A DNA stretch of 64,000 nucleotides, taken from Neoconidiobolus thromboides FSU 785. Lineage: Eukaryota; Entomophthoromycota; Entomophthoromycetes; Entomophthorales; Neoconidiobolaceae. A program made the position numbers and the translations under genes. The stretch's first letter is position 1. Each line of letters opens with the position of its first letter. This document shows, in pieces, positions 58,066 through 64,000 of this stretch. The stretch spans positions 18,984 to 82,983 of the forward strand of contig MU626349.1 of assembly GCA_025603075.1 (NCBI GenBank). Reading direction: 5' to 3'. The notes under the pieces were generated by a model. The model had not been told where the DNA came from. It was given only the letters and a program-made list of their open reading frames with translations, and did no database searches.

Positions 58066-59174
58066 TCTACTTCATAAATTAGAGCTTAGGATGTCAAATA
58101 AATTTCTAAGGTTATAATAGTGTTTTATACGATAACAAAGTAGCTCATACCAGTGCGTGCTAATATGTTTAAGTTAATGATGATTTATATTAGAAACCAA
58201 AATCAATAAAAACCATGAAAAAATGCTACTATTTAAAGCCTTTTACCATTCAAAAAGGAGCAGGTTGACAAAAAAATAGTAAAATATTTGAATTTTATTA
58301 AATAATTATGTACAATAATGCTTGCATTTAGAAAAATAATGTTAACTTGACTTATACGAGCAGCAGCGAGTTAAGTAGCGCTTTAGTGTCATATATGTCA
58401 AATTAAAGCATTAAATTTGATAAGCAACTATAAGGTCTATGACAAGGAGTGAGTAAGGATCTATAAAATAACAATTAGTATTTGAATAACAAAGATTTTG
58501 GATTTGATATTAATATATCAGTAATTTGGGTATAGATATATTAGTCTACATAGAGATTAAGACTGACGTGCAAATGTCTTTTTAGGCTCATCATATTATA
58601 TAGTTTTATTATTATAACTGAACTTACATTAAGAAAATTAAAACATTGTTTCAAAAAATTTTCGATATTTTTTATAAATGAAAATTTTTTCGAGGTCAAC
58701 CAATAATATTAAACTTTATGTTTTAAGCAATTTTTGCTTTGCTTGCGAATTTTCAAAGTTAAATTATTGCACTTGGAAAATTATTGGTCTAAATTTGAAA
58801 AATTCCCTAATTATTACACATGCAATTCAACCAACCAACATTTTAAACATGTTTATGGTAACTTTTATTGGATCAAAGAAGTAGTTATTCTAATCATCTG
58901 TAACAGAGAGTCGAATTTGATTGGACGAAGATGATGCGATCATGAGCTAACCTAGAAACAGCTAGCACTAAAGTAAAAATAATTATCCTTCCTGATGACG
59001 AAATCTAGAAGTATCGATTGATAAAGTTTTGCAATTTAGCCAATGAAGTATTAAGCAGCACGAAGAGTAAGTCTGCACCAATCATTGAAATAACTTAAAT
59101 TAGGCATTTAAATACAAGTTTTGGTAGTAGAAAGAGGTAATTTTTCTCATATCATAAACGCTAAAGTAAATCAA
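58066..59174. other. Intergenic, MITE cluster to porin
   Basis: About 1.1 kb of AT-rich DNA. The last 250 bases are somewhat richer in GC and must hold the porin promoter and 5' leader. No gene is supported. Confidence 0.45.
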
Positions 59175-60320
59175 ATGGCCCCAGTTGCTTTCTCAGATCT
59201 CTCAAAAGCCGTCAAAGACCTCCTCACTAAAGACTATCCAGTCGGTCAAGCCAAGCTTGAAGTTAAAACTACCACTTCAAACGGTGTTGTAAGTGTTTTC
59301 TCTTATAAGTTTTATCCAAAGCCTAAACTAGGTTTAAAATATAAATTAAAAGTAATATTAAAAGATAGTTTATTAATTAATTTAACGTATTAGAACTTAA
59401 CTGTTAATGGTCATCAAGATAATAAAACTGGTCATGTTTTTGGTGAAGCTAAATTTAAATATAATGACTTTGCCAACGGTTTTGTCCTTACTGAAGGAAT
59501 CACCACCACTAATAACTTGACTCTTCAAGCTGAATTAGAAAACAAATCTGCTAAAGGTGTTAAACTTGATCTTTTAGCCAGTTATTTACCAACTACTGGG
59601 TAACTATTATTTGTATTTAAAAATTTATTATTAAACTATTTTAGTACCAAAAATCTTAAGGCTAACATTTACTACAAACATAACCTTGCTCATGTTCGTA
59701 CCTCTGCTGATATTTTCAAAGGTCCTCTTTTAAATCTTGACTTTGTCGCAGGGTATTAATATTAGTACATATTTTAAATATTATCCTAACATATTTTATA
59801 GACAAGATGGTATTTTTGTTGGTGGTGAAACCGGTTATGATCTTGAAAAGGGTGTTGTAACTAAAACCAATGCTTCATTAGCTTATTTCCACCATGATTT
59901 CAGCGCTGCTGTTCACTCGTAAGTTTACAAATGTCTTTATTATCTTAACTAACATGAGATAGGACTGACTCATTCGGTAACTTTGCTGCCACTTACTACC
60001 AACGCGTAAACCCAGATATTGAAGTTGGTGCTAAAGCTTCTTGGGATAGCAAAGCCACTGTTAATGCAGTTGGTCTTGAGGTTGGTACTAAATACTTCAT
60101 TGACCGTGATACTTTTGTTAAGGTAATTTTTGTTTTTTTGTATTTGTTATGATATTTAACAATGATTTAGGCTAAAATCAGCAATCTTGGTAAACTTGGA
60201 TTAGCTTATACTCAAAAGGTCAGACCAGGAATCAAAGTCGCTGTTGGTGGATCATTTGACACTACTAAACTTGACGAACCATCCCATAAAGTAGGATTCA
60301 GCTTACTTTTTGAAAACTAA
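59175..60320 (+). CDS. POR1: Mitochondrial porin (VDAC)
   Basis: Six exons (59175-59288, 59394-59599, 59645-59752, 59802-59918, 59963-60122, 60171-60320) encode 284 residues, against 283 in yeast Por1 and human VDAC. The start MAPVAFSDLSKAVKDLLTKDYPVGQAKLEVKT gives the amphipathic N-terminal helix and first strand. Alternating strands follow (GFVLTEGITTTNNLTLQAEL, VGGETGYDLEKGVVTKTNASLAY). The end KVGFSLLFEN is the beta-signal read by the SAM complex. VDAC passes ATP and metabolites across the outer membrane. G and C are more frequent here than in neighbouring genes, as is usual for a highly expressed gene. The first intron is long (105 bases). Confidence 0.95.
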
Positions 60321-60976
60321 TTTTAACAATAAAACAAATTTTTAAAAATAAATACTATCAGCTTCATTTATGATTAATCTATATATGTAAATGTACATTT
60401 GTATCTATATTGAGTATATAAATAATAAGTTGGCATGAATGGCTACAGTTATTGGTTGTGAGCAATATACGCTTGTTACGTTAAGACATTGCTATTACAT
60501 TAAGTAATTATAAAATAATTATTACTCTTCGTGATAAAATATATACATCGATTAGAAATATTTAAAAAAAAGTTAAAGTATACCAGTAAATTCAATTTGT
60601 ATAGATTAAAGAACAATTGTTCTAAAAGTCCCACAAAGAGGGCTTGCTATATTAATGAGCTTTAAATGAATTTATTCAAAACTTAGCAACTATTGACCAA
60701 AATTCTGTACTATAATATAAGTAGAGGTAGCTTGATCTCGTACATACAAGAATGTCTTTATTCTAGTGCATAATACTATTAAATTATACACAGATAAAAA
60801 TGTTTATAACAAAATAAGAAATGGATTACCACATACAAATCAACAAAAAGAAAAACAAAAAAAGCGGTAAGAATAATCAAAGAAGTTCTTTAAATTTTAT
60901 ATTAGGTCAAGCACGTTTTATAAAAAAACCTATTAAATTTAACCAGTCTTAAATTGGACTAAGTTCGGTTCTCAAC
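60321..60976. other. Convergent spacer, porin/cofilin
   Basis: 656 bases between converging 3' ends, AT-rich, no further feature. Confidence 0.5.
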
Positions 60977-61512
60977 TCAATATTTACCACGGCTAACTTT
61001 ATCGAGAACATAAGAGTGTTCGACTTCACTGAAATCAGTACCTTGAATATCAACAGCAATACCATTAAGAGCTTTCTTTAAAGCGTCTTTACTGGAAGAG
61101 TATAACATCTTTGACTTAACTTTAGCGTTATCTGGAGCCCTTTTTATAAAAAAGCAATAAATTTTAATCAAAGCAAAAGATATAAAGTAACTTACCAAAT
61201 ATAAAAGCAAATTTTAGTTCTTTTACCAGCGTCTTCTGTTTCGTAAGAAAAGTCATAAACAGCGAATCGACAGTCAGTTTCTGGAAGTTCAGCTACAAAA
61301 CTTTCATAATCTTCATCTTCAGATGTTTTATCAACTACGATCTCTTTAAAGTCATCAGAGATCTTATAAACAATATATTTGATTTTATGTTTAAGTTTGA
61401 GATCTTGAAATAAAGAAATACACTCTGGGTTAACTGCTATTCCACTTGACTATTACAAAAAAAATATCAGCTTTGTTTTCTATCAGTTTATGTATTGATT
61501 TTAACTTACCAT
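60977..61512 (-). CDS. COF1: Cofilin (actin-depolymerising factor)
   Basis: Three exons (61510-61512, 61196-61449, 60977-61139) encode 139 residues. The first exon is the ATG alone, and the second begins [22 protein letters not shown]/cofilin motifs are SSG near the start (Ser as the regulatory phosphorylation position), [52 protein letters not shown] and the C-terminal [11 protein letters not shown]. Cofilin severs and recycles actin filaments at patches and the contractile ring. Length is normal (143 in yeast). The tryptophan of WAPD is split by the second intron. Confidence 0.95.
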
Positions 61513-62965
61513 TTTACTATTTTTGTTCTTCTAAAGCTAACTATAGTTAAATTATTTAATACGTTTACTATTGAAGCTAAAACATGTTACCTATCAACTT
61601 ATAAAAAAGCTATAAAAATTTTCAACTTACTTATTACCTACTTTAAGTTCATACTTATCCCGAAATGGCATCTTCCTTGGCGATTCATTCGCTAATAAAA
61701 GCCAAGGATGGTCGAAAGTGATTGGTTAATGCCACTAAAAAAGTGGAGGAAATGCTTCGAGTGATTCAGCCTTAGTCCAATTAAATATGGGCTTTCGTAA
61801 TTTGACGGGACTTAATTTGTAGATTATTTTTATAACATTTTTTTTGCCCAGAAACCAAAATCTCTTTGACGTGTTGGCAAATAATTGTAGGATAAACCTC
61901 AAAAACTTGGTAGTGTTAGATTTTCATCCAATTATAACAATCCATACGATTTGGTTATTTAGGAACTATTACATCACCTTTAGATGAGTAAATTTTTATA
62001 AGTAGTGACTATTTTGTTGCTCTAATTATTTTCCAAGAGTAATTCGTATTATCAAATTATTTATTTTTATGATTCTAACAAATTATTAGTTATCTATAAA
62101 AAGTAAACTTTTTATTAGTAAATTTATCACAGAATGGCTCTGTCATTAGATATTTGTTATTATAATAGTAGATCAAAAATATATTTAAATTAAATTTATA
62201 TTTAGTAAAAAAGTATTTTATATAGTCAATTAAATTTGATCAATTTTTAGAGTTCATCAACAAACATTTAATTCTTAGTTATTATTTGTCTATTAAATCT
62301 AATTGTTTTGTTAAATAAATTAGCTCACAAATAAAAGTTCAGAATATCATTAAAATTCTAATTTTTTGAAATTCTCACATGGAAGCTTTTTAAAATTTTA
62401 TTAAATCAATTAAATTTATAAAACAAAATTTGTTATTAAATATTTTCATAGCATTTCAATTATATATATTATTCACTTTATAATACTAAAAGATATTTTA
62501 TAAGCATCTAAATAAAATTATCAGGTATGACTACTTTGCAGTTCCTTAAATCCTGAGAATTGATAGATATACTTAATAGCACACATATTTCTTATAAACT
62601 TATCATCTATGTCTTTTTATGGAAGTATTTATAGCTACTTCTATCTTCCACCTTTACAGTCAGCATATTTCGTATAAGAAAGTCTTTAGAAAAAAATTTA
62701 AATAATTGAAGTAACTTTCTAATCAATCAATAGTGTTTTAATATTACATATTATATAATCTAAATATACTATTGTTCAACAACTAACTGAGTGGTCGCTA
62801 CATTCAAATATTAAATATTAGGACTGATGTTGTGATTTTCATAAAATTGAGTACAAGATTGAAATTTAGGTCAAATGATTTTAAAGTAATAGTTGCTTAT
62901 AAAACTAAAAACGAAAAGTATAAAAAGCACAAAAAAACATTATAATAAAGAATGTACTATAAAAT
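61513..62965. other. Divergent spacer, cofilin/amidohydrolase
   Basis: About 1.45 kb. The first 350 bases next to cofilin are richer in GC than the rest and likely hold its promoter. The remainder is very AT-rich. No gene seen. Confidence 0.5.
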
Positions 62966-64000
62966 ATGTATGCTAAAATATTTTATAATAAGTTGAAATC
63001 AACTAGAGCTCCTATTAAATCTCCTATTTTATTTTCAATATCAGTAATTATTATTGCTTTATTATTGATAAGCGTAAAAGTTGATGCAAATAATAAAAAG
63101 TAATTAATGATTATATTATTTAACTAATAAGTTAATGATTATTAGATGTTTACCAAGGTTGCCAGAAACAGATTTAGAAGCTTATGCTATCTATAATGCA
63201 GAGATTTTAGTATATCAAGCTAACAACTATAGCTATGTAGACTCGATGGTAATATCAGATGGTAAATTTGAGTTCATTGGCAAGCATCAGGAACTAAGGA
63301 AAAAGTATCCAAACATTAAGTCCTATAATCTTAATGGATATACAATACAACCTGGATTGATTGATGCCCATACTCATATATTACGTCGAGGAAGACAAAT
63401 GCTACAGGTAGATTTAAGAGACTCAACTTCAGTTTCTATAGTATGTGAGCGTATTGGACAACACTTCTTGAGTTCTGAAAAAGTCCCTTTTATTCAAGGT
63501 TTTGGTTGGGACCAAAACTTAATGAACAATCAAATCTTCCCAACTTATAAAGATTTGGCTTTTGATCAAACAAAATACCCTGGATTAGATGATATCCCAA
63601 TCTCTTTATCTCGTGTAGATGCACATGGTGTTTGGATTAATAAAGCTGCTTTGAATTTAGTAATACAAGCAAATCCAAGTATAATCGATCCTAAATTTTC
63701 AGTTCCTGGTGGAGATGTCATTCGAGATAGTAATGGCTATCCTACTGGAGTGTTTATTGACAACGCACAAACGTTAGTAACAAGATTAATTCCAAAACCC
63801 ACTGAGAAAATGGAGCTATTAGCCTTAGATAGTATCACTAGGGAAATGTTAAGTTATGGCTTAACTGGAGCCCACGATGCTGGAGTGAACCTTGATGAAT
63901 TGGCGGTGTTCCAAAAAGCTTTAAAGCAGGATAATCTACCAGTTCGTATCTATTCTATGATAAAATGTGCTCAAAATGTAGAATTTTGTGATGAAAAAAG
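62966..64000 (+). CDS. YtcJ-type amidohydrolase with N-terminal membrane anchor, incomplete
   Basis: Two exons are seen (62966-63099, 63146-64000, running off the window), about 329 residues. A basic start leads into one hydrophobic segment (about 20-37, PILFSISVIIIALLLISV), a signal anchor that would place the rest in the secretory lumen or outside. The enzyme part starts YAIYNAEILVY and has the metal-binding HxH in PGLIDAHTHI (His120, His122), FIQGFGWDQNLM, SRVDAHGVWINKAAL and GLTGAHDAGV. This is the amidohydrolase_3 (YtcJ/NfdA) layout. The remaining metal ligands lie beyond the window, so catalytic integrity and substrate cannot be judged. Confidence 0.85.

Noticed and set aside
58678..58934. 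Two overlapping 66-68 codon frames upstream of porin
   Set aside because: Overlapping frames of equal quality in the same DNA argue that neither is coding.
1..64000. CRISPR arrays, bacterial insertion sequences or operons
   Set aside because: Spliced eukaryotic genes fill the window; no regularly spaced repeats or prokaryotic signals were seen.

Overview
The window is AT-rich eukaryotic nuclear DNA. Its genes carry many short GT-AG introns; I place about 100, most of them 45-60 bases long, and every modelled junction keeps the reading frame. The gene set points to an aerobic fungus, probably from an early-diverging lineage. Fungal-type markers are a Cdc4/Mlc1-like myosin light chain, a Yfh7-like kinase, a Kin1-type kinase with a long tail, Tpc1, an IF1 inhibitor and porin. 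Genes usually lost from yeasts are also present (RBM48, RED/IK, snapin, ADHFE1, mS34). The lineage is an inference. All intact genes use TAA, TAG and TGA as ordinary stops.

Layout. 0-7 kb: end of RRP12 (+), then RED/IK, the PKA catalytic subunit and a PHD-finger protein (all -). 7-9.9 kb: a gene remnant, a MITE and a GC-richer, structure-forming segment that may be a noncoding RNA. 9.9-13.5 kb: importin-7/8. 13.5-15 kb: an inverted pair of MITEs. 15-25 kb: RPB10, lipoyl synthase, PNO1, IF1, Yfh7-like kinase, cytochrome c heme lyase, essential myosin light chain and ERV46/ERGIC3. 25-34.8 kb: eIF3m, RBM48, MIS12, an orphan two-TM protein, thiamine-pyrophosphate carrier and ADHFE1. 34.8-38.4 kb: a gene-poor island with another MITE pair and a broken reading frame. 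38.4-42 kb: Kin1/MARK-like kinase. 42-51 kb: mS34, thymidylate synthase and a Sec14-RhoGAP between MITE-rich stretches and a decayed kelch-like gene. 51-64 kb: CorA transporter, DUF1115 protein, Bub1-like kinase, snapin, porin, cofilin and the start of a YtcJ-type amidohydrolase.

The genes are unrelated housekeeping functions and there are no operons. Recurring themes are mitochondria (LIAS, IF1, HCCS, TPC1, ADHFE1, mS34, VDAC), ribosome biogenesis and translation (RRP12, PNO1, eIF3m, mS34), splicing (RED, RBM48), kinetochore and cell cycle (MIS12, Bub1-like) and actomyosin (MLC, cofilin, RhoGAP). Several divergent pairs share short promoters (RPB10/LIAS, HCCS/MLC, eIF3m/RBM48, mS34/TYMS).

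Between the genes lies a family of about 105-bp elements with terminal inverted repeats, 13 copies in 64 kb, concentrated in islands that also hold the broken reading frames. Those islands and the structured segment at 8.4-8.9 kb are the least explained parts of the window.
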